Source: an uncultured bacterium (GTDB lineage Bacteria > Bacillota > Clostridia > Lachnospirales > Lachnospiraceae). From it: a stretch of 64,000 nucleotides of DNA. This document shows, piece by piece, positions 41,014 to 50,133 of the stretch. Position numbers and translations under genes: made by a program. The notes beneath the pieces were generated by a model. The model did not search any database. It was not told the origin of the DNA and was given only the letters and a program-made list of their open reading frames with translations. The stretch spans positions 158,887-222,886 of the forward strand of contig CANPIC010000001.1 in assembly GCA_947574055.1 (NCBI GenBank). The letters are read 5' to 3'. Position 1 is the first letter of the stretch, and every line of letters starts with the position of its first letter.

Positions 41014-43071
41014 ATGGCGGAAACGACCGGCAGGATTGTAATAGATGACACCTATTATCCGGGACAGGATCTGTACTGTGATGGGGCGGTGGAAGACGAA
41101 ATACTGGAGATTGTCAGGAACGGGGAACCGGGGAGATACGACAGGGTGATAGAGGAGAGGAAGAGCTGGCCTGTCCTCTATCATCTTTCCCGGCTGCGCG
41201 AAAACATTGTCAGCTGGATACCGCTGAAGAAGTCGGACCGTGTACTGGAAGTAGGCTCCGGCTGCGGAGCAGTGACAGGAGCGCTGGCAGAAAAAGCCGG
41301 CAGTGTGACCTGCATCGAACTTTCCGAAAAGAGGAGCCGTATCAATGTCGCCCGTCATCCGAATTGTGGCAATGTGACGATCAAGCTGGGGAATTTTCAG
41401 GATATCGAACCACATCTTCCCTGCGATTATGACTATATTTTTCTGATCGGAGTCTTTGAATATGCCCAGAGTTATATCGGCGGGGAGAAACCTTATGAGA
41501 CCTTTATGGCGATTCTGAAGCGTCATCTGGCACCCGGAGGCCGGCTGGTCATTGCCATTGAGAATCGCCTGGGCCTGAAATACTGGGCAGGGTGTCAGGA
41601 GGATCACCTGGGCACCTATTTTGACAGTATCGAAGGATATCCACGGGGCGGTGGAGTGCGTACATTTACCCGGGCGGCACTGGAGGAAATCTGCCGGGTG
41701 AATGAGATCACACAATATCGGTTCTATTACCCGTATCCAGATTATAAATTTATGACCTGTCTCTATTCTGATGAGCGGCTGCCCAAAGTAGGTGAGTTAT
41801 CGGACAATCTGCGCAATTTTGACAGAGAGAGGATGCTTTTATTTGACGAAAAACATGTGTTTGACAGTCTGATCAGAGAAGGATTGTTTCCACTGTTTTC
41901 CAACTCTTATGTTCTGATCACCGGGGAGCCACTGCCGGTGGTGTATGCCAGATTTTCCAATGACCGGGCGCCGCAATATGCCATCCGCACGGAGATACGT
42001 AAAAAAGAAGACGGTTCTTTTGAGGTGCGTAAGATTCCGCAGACGAAACAGGCGCAGGCGCATGTGGCAGGGATGGCGGAGAATTATCACAGACTGGAAG
42101 AGACCTATGCAGGCAGCGGTCTGCTCTTGAATCACTGCCATATGGAAGGTGCGGAAGCGGTATTTGCATATCTGCCGGGCAGGACGTTGGAAGAGGCGTT
42201 GGATGACTGTCTGGATCGGGATGACGAAGAGGGATTTCAGGCGTTATTTAACCGTTACCGGCAGTTGGCAAAATATCCTCTGCAGGGGACGCTCTGCAAT
42301 TATGACCTGATTTTTTCCAATCTGATTCTAACACAGCAGGGGTGGAACCTGATTGATTATGAATGGGTGCATAACAGGAAAGCACCGGCGGAGGAGATCA
42401 TGGCCCGTGCCCTTTACTGCTATGCACTGGGTTCGGGCAAACGCAAAAAGGCCGGTCTGGGGCTGCTGGCACAGATTGGCTGCCAAGAAACGGTATTTGA
42501 AGAGGTTGCCGAGAAGGAGAAGGCTTTTCAGAAGTATGTGACAGGAGAGCGGATGTCAATGACGGAAATCCGGGCAGCGATTGATCAGCCTGTGATGCCG
42601 GTGGCAGACTGTTGCGACGGATATGTGCTGGCACAGGAGCGGAACCGGATTCAGATTTATGAAGATTTCGGGAACGGCTTTGCGGAAGAGAGTTCTTACT
42701 TCCTGTCGGGACGTTATCAGGAAAAAGAGATCGTGAGACTGGAACTGGCGGGGAAGCCGGGGCTGAAGGCCGTGCGCATTGATCCGGCCCTGGACTATTG
42801 TATCGTAAGGCTGGCCTGTCTTGTGGCAGACGGGCAGTCCCGCACGCTGTATGACAGAAGGGTGCAGTGCAGCGGGAAGGTGCTTTCCGCAGATACGGTG
42901 GTGTTTGGCACCGAGGATCCGGGTATTACGGTCAGTGAGCCGGGAAACGGCATTGTGATGGAACTGGAAGTGATCCGTATCACAAAGGAGATGGCGGTGA
43001 GTATGGCAGGCGGGGATACTGGAGACGGCGGCGGAAGACGGCATAAGGGGCTGGCATGGTTTCACAGATAA
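41014..43071 (+). CDS. Methyltransferase-kinase fusion, WbdD-like chain-end modifier
   Basis: A 685-residue protein. Residues about 60-290 form a class I SAM methyltransferase (VLEVGSGCGAVTGAL near 79, then CIELSEKR and FLIGVFEY). Residues about 310-530 resemble an aminoglycoside/choline-kinase-type fold: the catalytic loop LCNYDLIFSNL (about 427-437) and the metal motif LIDYEW (about 446) are complete. A beta-rich C-terminal domain follows. The combination and the position after Wzm/Wzt recall WbdD, which methylates and phosphorylates the O-antigen end to stop elongation; WbdD resemblance is by architecture only. The start at 41014 has AAAGGA eight bases upstream. It overlaps the next gene by 16 bases. 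Confidence 0.7.
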   Translation: MAETTGRIVIDDTYYPGQDLYCDGAVEDEILEIVRNGEPGRYDRVIEERKSWPVLYHLSRLRENIVSWIPLKKSDRVLEVGSGCGAVTGALAEKAGSVTCIELSEKRSRINVARHPNCGNVTIKLGNFQDIEPHLPCDYDYIFLIGVFEYAQSYIGGEKPYETFMAILKRHLAPGGRLVIAIENRLGLKYWAGCQEDHLGTYFDSIEGYPRGGGVRTFTRAALEEICRVNEITQYRFYYPYPDYKFMTCLYSDERLPKVGELSDNLRNFDRERMLLFDEKHVFDSLIREGLFPLFSNSYVLITGEPLPVVYARFSNDRAPQYAIRTEIRKKEDGSFEVRKIPQTKQAQAHVAGMAENYHRLEETYAGSGLLLNHCHMEGAEAVFAYLPGRTLEEALDDCLDRDDEEGFQALFNRYRQLAKYPLQGTLCNYDLIFSNLILTQQGWNLIDYEWVHNRKAPAEEIMARALYCYALGSGKRKKAGLGLLAQIGCQETVFEEVAEKEKAFQKYVTGERMSMTEIRAAIDQPVMPVADCCDGYVLAQERNRIQIYEDFGNGFAEESSYFLSGRYQEKEIVRLELAGKPGLKAVRIDPALDYCIVRLACLVADGQSRTLYDRRVQCSGKVLSADTVVFGTEDPGITVSEPGNGIVMELEVIRITKEMAVSMAGGDTGDGGGRRHKGLAWFHR

Positions 43072-45032
43072 AAAAGAAGATTCAACATAAATTGCATACG
43101 ATCTGTTACGGAAAATACAGAAAGGAGATCCGGCGACAGGAGGACTCCTATCGCCAGTGGTATCTTTTGCATGAGGACTGGAAGCGGGAAAAATACCCTG
43201 CCCCTGATCCGGATATTTTCCTTTTTGCGGACCGCGCGGGAAGGGTGGAAGAGAAGGCGGCCGGGCTGGTGACGGCTTTTTTCAGAGCACATCCCTGGGT
43301 CAGGATTGCCTATGGGGATGAGGACTGTGTGGACAGGGCCGGAAGGCGGCACTCTCCCTGGTTTAAGCCGCAGTGGTCGCCGGATACGCTGGCGTCTTTT
43401 AACTATTTCGGCCATTTCTTTGCCGTGCATAAAAGTGTGCTGGAAGATATGGCACCGGAGCAGTGGCAGCCGTATCTTTCGGACACGCAAAGCCGGGGAT
43501 GCCATAAGCTGTTGCAGACACTGACAGAAAAGGTGACTGCCGGGGAATGGATCCGGGCGGACGGCGCACAAAAGGCCATTGCGTCCCTGGGCAAGGTGCT
43601 GATTCATATGCCGGGGGAGGAGCAGGAAGGCGGCGTGGACAGTGATGAGACAGAAGCGCTTAGGCAGACGGCAGAGAGCGGGTATGGGCGGACTGCAGGT
43701 GCGGGGCAGGGAGCAGCGCTCTGCTCTGAGGAAACGACTGGGCAGCCACAGTCAGACAGCCCGGTTATCTCGGTGATCATTCCGTCCAAAGATAATCCGC
43801 ATGTGCTGGAGGTCTGTCTGTCCAGTCTGCGGGCGCACACACATCCGGGCCTGCCATATGAGATTGTTGTGGTGGACAATGGCAGCAGTGAGGAGAATCG
43901 GGCTAAGGTGCAGACGCTTTGCGGGCGCTATGATTTCCGGTATCTGTATGAGCCGATGCCGTTTAATTTTTCACGGATGTGCAATCTGGGGGCCGAAAAG
44001 AGCAACGGCGCATTTCTTTTGTTGCTCAATGATGATATGGAGATTACGGATACGGATTTTCACTGGATGGAGAAGCTGCTGGAAAAGGCACGTCTGCCCC
44101 ATGTGGGAGCGGTGGGGGCCAAACTGCTCTATCCGGACACGGATCTGATTCAGCATGCGGGTATCACCAATCTGAAAGTGGGGCCGGCGCATAAACTGAT
44201 GAAGATGCACGATGAAAATTCTTATTATCATGGTCAGAACAGGCATGTTTATGATATGATAGGAGTGACGGCGGCCTGTCTGATGGTGGATCGCCGCAAA
44301 TACGAGGAAGCAGGCGGGCTGTATGAGGGCATGGCTGTTTCTTACAATGATGTGGAATTTTGTTTTGCCCTTTATGAACTTGGGTATTATAATGTACTGA
44401 GAAATGATGTGGTCTTGTACCACCATGAATCTCTCAGCCGGGGAGACGACAATCTGTCGGATGAGAAGTGGAAACGGCTTTTACAGGAGAAGGAGATCCT
44501 GTATGAGCGCCATCCGTCTCTGCGGGGCTATGATCCTTTTTACAGCAGAAACCTGGCCGGTATTTCCAATATTTACAATCCTGATTTTTGCTATGAATTT
44601 GAAAAGATGGATCACTATGTCCGTGTAAAACGCTATAAAAAGCCGGAACCGCTGCAGTGGAGCAATGAATGCCTGATTGTCAATGTGGAGCATTACAGAC
44701 TGGAGCGGCGGCTGGAAATAACAGACAGGGATGAGGTATACTGGATCGAGGGCTGGTCCTATGTATTTGGCATGGATAACTGCCGCTATCAGAGGAGCCT
44801 CCTGCTTCATGGCAGTCGGGGAGGGATCTATGAAGTACAGGTGCTTACCCGCTACCGCAAAGATGTGGCGGCAGTACTGCCGGGGCAGATTAATGTCGAA
44901 CTGGCCGGCTTCGTATGCCGGATTCCGAAGCAGGCATTGCCGGAAGATACTTATGGTATTTCCGTGCTGGCAAGAGACAGATGTTCGGGACAGAGGCTGT
45001 ATCGCAGGACGGAGCACAGTTTTGTCATCTAA
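43056..45032 (+). CDS. Multidomain GT2 glycosyltransferase (rhamnosyltransferase-like)
   Basis: A 658-residue protein. The N-terminal part (about 50-190) looks like the second half of a GT2 domain (YGDEDCVD as DxD-like motif, WFKPQWSPDTLASFNYFG) but lacks the usual opening strand. After a Gly/Glu/Thr-rich linker comes a complete GT2 domain (about 230-480: PVISVIIPSKDNPHVLE, LLLNDDMEI, GAVGAKLLYPD, and the NDVEFCFALYELGY acceptor block). A C-terminal beta-rich domain (about 530-658) follows. Such proteins build rhamnose-containing polymers. The partial first domain may be structural. Confidence 0.8.
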   Translation: MVSQIKKKIQHKLHTICYGKYRKEIRRQEDSYRQWYLLHEDWKREKYPAPDPDIFLFADRAGRVEEKAAGLVTAFFRAHPWVRIAYGDEDCVDRAGRRHSPWFKPQWSPDTLASFNYFGHFFAVHKSVLEDMAPEQWQPYLSDTQSRGCHKLLQTLTEKVTAGEWIRADGAQKAIASLGKVLIHMPGEEQEGGVDSDETEALRQTAESGYGRTAGAGQGAALCSEETTGQPQSDSPVISVIIPSKDNPHVLEVCLSSLRAHTHPGLPYEIVVVDNGSSEENRAKVQTLCGRYDFRYLYEPMPFNFSRMCNLGAEKSNGAFLLLLNDDMEITDTDFHWMEKLLEKARLPHVGAVGAKLLYPDTDLIQHAGITNLKVGPAHKLMKMHDENSYYHGQNRHVYDMIGVTAACLMVDRRKYEEAGGLYEGMAVSYNDVEFCFALYELGYYNVLRNDVVLYHHESLSRGDDNLSDEKWKRLLQEKEILYERHPSLRGYDPFYSRNLAGISNIYNPDFCYEFEKMDHYVRVKRYKKPEPLQWSNECLIVNVEHYRLERRLEITDRDEVYWIEGWSYVFGMDNCRYQRSLLLHGSRGGIYEVQVLTRYRKDVAAVLPGQINVELAGFVCRIPKQALPEDTYGISVLARDRCSGQRLYRRTEHSFVI

Positions 45033-45086
45033 AAGAGTAGCAACCAATGTCCGGAGTATGCGGATTGTGAGCAGACAGGAGACCAT

Positions 45087-47072
45087 ATGAGCAGTCAGGA
45101 ACAGGAAAAACAGGCGCAGTTGTTGGAATATTACCGCCTGGCCTATGAGCGGGAACGGGAAAAAAATACGGCGCTGACAGCCAGGCTGGCCGATGCGCAG
45201 GCACAGGCGCAGGATCTGGACTTTAAGCTGAAGCGGATCAAAAACAATCCCATCTGGAAGGCGACAGGGCCGCTTCGGGCCATCATGCACTGGATGATCC
45301 GTATGAAAGACCGGATCGTGCGTCTGGGCAGTCCGCGGGGGATTGCCAGAAAGTTAAAGAGCAAAATGATTGAAAAAAAGGCCATGCGGCTTCACGGAAA
45401 AGCCAGCTTTCCTACCAGGGAGCAGCGGCTGGCCATGGAAGGGACGCAGTTTTCACGGGATATTACATTCAGTATTCTGGTGCCGCTGTACAATACGCCG
45501 AAGAAATTTCTGACGGAAATGATAGATTCCGTCAGGGAGCAGACCTATGGGAAATGGGAACTTTGTCTGGCAGACGGTTCCGACGCAGAGCATGCGTATG
45601 TAGGAGAGATCTGCCGGCGGTATGCGGCGGAAGATAAGCGTGTGATTTACAGAAAGCTGCAGCGCAACGAAGGGATTTCCGGCAATACCAACGAATGTTT
45701 CCGGATGGCCACGGGGGAGTATATCGCCCTGTTTGACCATGATGATATCCTTCATCCCAGCGTGCTGTTTGCCTATATGAAAGCAATCTGTGAGCAGGAT
45801 GCAGATTATATCTATTGTGATGAAGCCACTTTTAAAAATGGCAATATTGATCATATGATTACGCTGCATTTTAAGCCGGATTATGCCATTGACAATCTGC
45901 GGGCCAATAATTATATCTGTCATTTCAGCGCCTTTTCCCGTCATCTTCTGGAGGGGACAGAGTTATTTCGTTCCCAGTATGACGGCAGCCAGGATCATGA
46001 TATGATTTTGCGTCTGACAACCAGGGCAAAGCATGTGGTACATGTACCGAAGCTGTTATATTACTGGCGTTCCCATAAGGCAAGTGTGGCATCGGATATC
46101 AGTGCCAAACTCTATTGCATTGAATCTGCCAGGGGGGCGGTGGCGGATCATCTGCGGACTTGTGGGATGGACCATTTTGAGATCACCAGTACCCGTGCTT
46201 TTGAGACGATCTTCCGTATCCGTTATCAGCTGACCGCTTATCCGAAGATATCAATCCTCATTGCCAACAAAGATCATTATGAGGATCTGAGCCGGTGTGT
46301 TTCTTCTATATTAGAGAAGTCTTCCTATGAGAATTATGAGATTATCATAGTGGAAAATAACAGCAACACCCGCGAGATCAGGGCATATTATGAAGAGATC
46401 GGACAACATCCCCGTGTAAAGATTGTTACGTATGAAGGGGCATTTAACTACTCACGCATCAATAATTATGGCGCTTCTTTTGCTGAAGGAGAATTTCTGC
46501 TGCTCTTAAATAATGATACGCAGGTGATTACGGTCAACTGGATGGAAGAGATGCTGATGTATGGCCAGCGCAGTGATGTGGGCGCCGTGGGAGCCAAACT
46601 TTATTATGAGGACAAAACGATCCAGCATGCGGGCATTGTGCTGGGACTGGGGGCCCATCGTACGGCAGGGCATACTCATTATAAAGTTAACATCGAAAAT
46701 GTGGGATATATGGGCAGGCTCTGCTATGCCCAAGATGTATCAGCGGTAACGGGAGCTTGCCTGCTTGTACGCAGGGAGTGGTTTGAGAAGCTGGGAGGCC
46801 TGGATGAAAGTTTTGCAGTGGCATTGAACGATGTGGATTTTTGCCTGCGGCTGCGGGAACTGGGCCTGTTGAATGTCTTTACACCCTTTGCTGAGTTGTA
46901 TCATTTTGAGTCCAAATCCAGAGGGCTGGACGATTCGGCGGAGCGGGCCAGCCGATATGATGAGGAATCCGCGCGTTTCCGCGAGAAATGGAAAGCAGTG
47001 CTGGAAGCGGGAGATCCTTATTATAATCCCAATTTTTCTCTTGACAGAAGTGATTTCAGCCTGCGAATATAA
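45087..47072 (+). CDS. Tandem-domain GT2 glycosyltransferase
   Basis: A 661-residue protein with an N-terminal coiled coil (about residues 1-50), then two GT2 domains. Domain 1 (about 130-350) has FSILVPLYNTPKKF, LFDHDDILHPS and an SQDHDMILR block; domain 2 (about 385-640) has KISILIANKDHYED, LLLNNDTQV, GAVGAKLYYEDKTIQHAG and LNDVDFCLRLRELGL. Both look catalytically complete, so it may add two different linkages, as in tandem O-antigen or rhamnan polymerases. Some short blocks recur in the single-domain GT2 at 50922-52214. Confidence 0.85.
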   Translation: MSSQEQEKQAQLLEYYRLAYEREREKNTALTARLADAQAQAQDLDFKLKRIKNNPIWKATGPLRAIMHWMIRMKDRIVRLGSPRGIARKLKSKMIEKKAMRLHGKASFPTREQRLAMEGTQFSRDITFSILVPLYNTPKKFLTEMIDSVREQTYGKWELCLADGSDAEHAYVGEICRRYAAEDKRVIYRKLQRNEGISGNTNECFRMATGEYIALFDHDDILHPSVLFAYMKAICEQDADYIYCDEATFKNGNIDHMITLHFKPDYAIDNLRANNYICHFSAFSRHLLEGTELFRSQYDGSQDHDMILRLTTRAKHVVHVPKLLYYWRSHKASVASDISAKLYCIESARGAVADHLRTCGMDHFEITSTRAFETIFRIRYQLTAYPKISILIANKDHYEDLSRCVSSILEKSSYENYEIIIVENNSNTREIRAYYEEIGQHPRVKIVTYEGAFNYSRINNYGASFAEGEFLLLLNNDTQVITVNWMEEMLMYGQRSDVGAVGAKLYYEDKTIQHAGIVLGLGAHRTAGHTHYKVNIENVGYMGRLCYAQDVSAVTGACLLVRREWFEKLGGLDESFAVALNDVDFCLRLRELGLLNVFTPFAELYHFESKSRGLDDSAERASRYDEESARFREKWKAVLEAGDPYYNPNFSLDRSDFSLRI

Positions 47073-47234
47073 GAGGGGGCAGATATTGGCGCTGGCTGTT
47101 GTATGATACCGGCAGTCCGCATAGGATGAGGCGGACGGCAGAGCCGGTTCATATAGAAAGGATGCGCATGCGTATCCCGCCGCAGCCCTGCGGGCAGCGG
47201 CAGCAAACTATTTATTTTAACAGGAGGTATGGCA

Positions 47235-48968
47235 ATGAGTTACAAAGAGGAGTTTCAATTCTGGCTGGAGGATTCCTATTTTGATGAGGATACTAAAAAG
47301 GAATTGCAGGCAATCAGGGACAATGAGGCAGAAGTGGAAGACCGCTTCTACAAAGAACTGGAGTTTGGAACCGGTGGTCTGCGCGGTGTGATCGGTGCCG
47401 GGACAAACCGGATGAATATCTATACGGTGCGCAAGGCCACACAAGGACTGGCAAACTATATCTTAAAGAAGGGCGGCAAGGAGAAGGGAATCGCCATTGC
47501 CTATGATTCCAGACTGATGTCTCCGGAATTTGCCGATGAGGCGGCTCTGTGCATGGCGGCCAATGGCATCAAGGCATATGTATTTGAAGCGCTGCGTCCC
47601 ACACCGGAGCTTTCTTTTGCGCTGCGCAAACTGGGATGTGTTTCGGGTATCGTGGTAACGGCCAGCCATAACCCGCCGGAATACAATGGCTACAAAGTGT
47701 ACTGGGAGGACGGCGCACAGGTGGCGGCGCCCAGAGACGGCGAGATTATCGAGGAAGTCAAGGCAGTGACCGATTATCATACAGTGAAGACCATGGACAA
47801 GGCTGAAGCACAAAAAGAGGGCCTTTATATCGTCATCGGCCAGGAAATTGACGATGCATATATGGTGGAACTGAAGAAGCAGATTATCCATCCGGAAGTG
47901 ATCGAGGAGATGGCGGATGATATTAAGATTGTTTATACACCGTTCCACGGCACCGGCAATATTCCGGTAAGGCGTATCCTGTCCGAGCTGGGCTTCAAAC
48001 ATGTCTATGTGGTGCCGGAGCAGGAACTGCCGGATCCCAAATTCACCACACTGGACTATCCCAATCCGGAAGATCCCAAGGCCTTTAAGCTGGCACTGGA
48101 ACTGGCAAAGGAAAAGGATGCGGATATTGTGCTGGCTACTGATCCCGATGCGGATCGCCTTGGTATCTATGCCAAAGATACTGTGAGCGGAGAGTATGTT
48201 CCTTTTACCGGTAATATGTCCGGTATGCTGATTGCGGAATACATTCTGAGAGAGCGGACGGCAATGGGCATCATGCCGGAAAATCCCGCACTTGTTACCA
48301 CGATCGTTACGACCAATATGGCAAAAGCTATTTCCGATACGTATCATGTAAAATGTATCGAAGTACTGACCGGATTCAAATATATCGGGGAACAGATCAA
48401 ACTCTTCGAGCAGACAGGTTCCAACCACTATGTATTTGGCCTGGAAGAGAGTTATGGCTGTCTGGCAGGTACGCATGCAAGAGACAAGGATGCTGTCGTT
48501 GCTGTTATGTGTCTGTGCGAAGCGGCGGCGTGGTGCAAGAAGCATGGTATCACGCTCTGGGATCAGATGTTGAAGCTGTATGAGCAGTTCGGATATTATA
48601 AAGAGAGTCAGTATGCGATTACGCTCAAGGGGATCGACGGCTCCAGGCAGATCGCTGAAATCATGGACCAGCTGCGCAGCAATCCGCCAAAAGAATTCGG
48701 TGAACTGAAAGTGACGAAACTGCGCGATTATGAGAATAATGTAACGACAGACATGGCTACGGGTGAGAAATCTGCAACAGGGCTGCCCAAGTCCAATGTT
48801 CTTTATTTTGATTTGACGAATGATTCCTGGTGCTGTGCAAGGCCTTCCGGAACCGAGCCCAAGATTAAGTTTTATATGGGCGTAAAAGGGAGCGATCTGG
48901 ATGATGCCCAGGCTAAAGTAGAGGCTTTGACTGAAGCTCTGAAAAAGAAACTGGATGAAGGAAAGTAA
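47235..48968 (+). CDS. Phosphoglucomutase/phosphomannomutase
   Basis: A 577-residue alpha-D-phosphohexomutase of the PgcA/PGM2 size class. The phosphoserine loop is TASHNPPEYNGYKVYW (Ser about 143), the metal loop DPDADRLGIY, the sugar-binding loop GLEESYG and the phosphate-binding loop RPSGTEPKIKFY. It interconverts glucose-6-phosphate and glucose-1-phosphate, giving precursor for RmlA and UDP-glucose. ATG 47235 is preferred over 47229 because AGGAGG (47221-47226) is then 8 bases away. The 160-base gap upstream contains GC-rich hairpins. Confidence 0.93.
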   Translation: MSYKEEFQFWLEDSYFDEDTKKELQAIRDNEAEVEDRFYKELEFGTGGLRGVIGAGTNRMNIYTVRKATQGLANYILKKGGKEKGIAIAYDSRLMSPEFADEAALCMAANGIKAYVFEALRPTPELSFALRKLGCVSGIVVTASHNPPEYNGYKVYWEDGAQVAAPRDGEIIEEVKAVTDYHTVKTMDKAEAQKEGLYIVIGQEIDDAYMVELKKQIIHPEVIEEMADDIKIVYTPFHGTGNIPVRRILSELGFKHVYVVPEQELPDPKFTTLDYPNPEDPKAFKLALELAKEKDADIVLATDPDADRLGIYAKDTVSGEYVPFTGNMSGMLIAEYILRERTAMGIMPENPALVTTIVTTNMAKAISDTYHVKCIEVLTGFKYIGEQIKLFEQTGSNHYVFGLEESYGCLAGTHARDKDAVVAVMCLCEAAAWCKKHGITLWDQMLKLYEQFGYYKESQYAITLKGIDGSRQIAEIMDQLRSNPPKEFGELKVTKLRDYENNVTTDMATGEKSATGLPKSNVLYFDLTNDSWCCARPSGTEPKIKFYMGVKGSDLDDAQAKVEALTEALKKKLDEGK

Positions 48969-48980
48969 AGAACTGACAGT

Positions 48981-49409
48981 ATGAAAAAATTAGTGGATCA
49001 GATTTTGAAGTTCGGTGTGGTAGGGTTTATTGCCTTTTTTATTGATTTTGGCATTTTCAAACTGCTTTCCGGCGTATTTGGCGTAAATTACCTGGTGGCC
49101 AACTTTTTTGGCTTTACGATTTCGCTTATCTTTAATTATATAGCCAGCATGACCTTTGTTTTTGAACGGAAGGAAAATGCGGACAAACGGGCAGAGTTTG
49201 TGATTTTTACGGTACTTAGTGTGATCGGCCTTGTCTTAAATGAGTTGATTATTTTTGTCTGCATTGAGGGTGTCTATCTGAAAATGCCGTATCTGGCAGA
49301 GCATATGAGCCGGCAATGGGCGGAAACTTTTGGAAAAATGATTGCCACGGGTATTGTTATGGTTTATAATTTCATAACGAGAAAAATTTTTCTGGAAAAG
49401 AAAGCGTAA
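48981..49409 (+). CDS. GtrA-family membrane protein
   Basis: A 142-residue protein with four helices. ILKFGVVGFIAFFIDFGIFKLL and FFGFTISLIFNYIASMTFVF are the two conserved GtrA blocks, and the C-terminus ends NFITRKIFL as usual. GtrA proteins are thought to flip undecaprenyl-phosphate-linked sugars made by GtrB for GtrII/GT-C enzymes. It lies 12 bases after the mutase gene and far from its likely partners in this window, which suggests a shared flippase for several side-chain systems. Confidence 0.9.
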   Translation: MKKLVDQILKFGVVGFIAFFIDFGIFKLLSGVFGVNYLVANFFGFTISLIFNYIASMTFVFERKENADKRAEFVIFTVLSVIGLVLNELIIFVCIEGVYLKMPYLAEHMSRQWAETFGKMIATGIVMVYNFITRKIFLEKKA

Positions 49410-49416
49410 GAAAACG

Positions 49417-50133
49417 ATGGAAGGACAGAGAACATACAGGCATGAATATAAGTTCCTGATTGATGAGCGGCAGAAAGCCCTTTTGTATTACCGGCTGAAA
49501 AATCTGATTCCACTGGACATGCATGCAGGGGAAGCAGGGCGGTACTGGATTCGCAGTGTCTATTTCGATGATTGCCGTAACAGTTGTTTTTATGAAAATG
49601 AGGACGGCGTCAACGAGCGGGCCAAGTACCGGATCCGGATCTATGACGTTTCGGACCAAAGCATAAAGCTGGAGCGCAAGAGCAAGAAAAACGGTCTGAC
49701 CTGTAAGGAGTCCGCGTCTTTGACGCGGGCTCAGTGCGGGCAGCTTCTGCGCGGTGTTCCTCTGCCGGTGGAAGCGGGGCAGCCAGAAGTACTGCGGCAG
49801 TTTCTGACACTGATGCGCAGTCAGGGGATGCGGGCCAGAACGGTCGTGGAATATGAGCGGATTCCTTTTACGTATCCGGCGGGCAATGTGAGGATAACGT
49901 TTGACAGAAATATTACCTCATCTCTGCAGGTTGACCGTTTCTTTGAAAAAGAGAACCTTCGTTATCCCGTTCTTTCCAGAGGACAGCAGCTTCTGGAAGT
50001 GAAGTTTGACGAATATTTTCCCACATGGATCAGGAACAGGCTGGAAATCGGCAGTCTGCGTCAGACGAGCTTCTCCAAATATTATTTAAGCAGAAAATAT
50101 ACGGTTTCCTGCGCAGGAGGTAGACTAAAATGA
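49417..50133 (+). CDS. VTC-domain protein (polyphosphate polymerase-like)
   Basis: A 238-residue soluble protein. It begins YRHEYKFLIDERQKALL and contains IRSVYFDDCRNSCFYEN, the basic strand RAKYRIRIYD, IKLERKSKKNGL and the closing LLEVKFDEYFPTWI. These are the conserved basic and acidic strands lining the tunnel of VTC/CYTH-type enzymes, the catalytic module of yeast polyphosphate polymerase Vtc4. Bacterial homologues are often found with DUF4956 and CotH proteins, as here with a 4-base overlap to DUF4956. Polyphosphate synthesis has not been shown for this subgroup, to my knowledge. Confidence 0.85.
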   Translation: MEGQRTYRHEYKFLIDERQKALLYYRLKNLIPLDMHAGEAGRYWIRSVYFDDCRNSCFYENEDGVNERAKYRIRIYDVSDQSIKLERKSKKNGLTCKESASLTRAQCGQLLRGVPLPVEAGQPEVLRQFLTLMRSQGMRARTVVEYERIPFTYPAGNVRITFDRNITSSLQVDRFFEKENLRYPVLSRGQQLLEVKFDEYFPTWIRNRLEIGSLRQTSFSKYYLSRKYTVSCAGGRLK

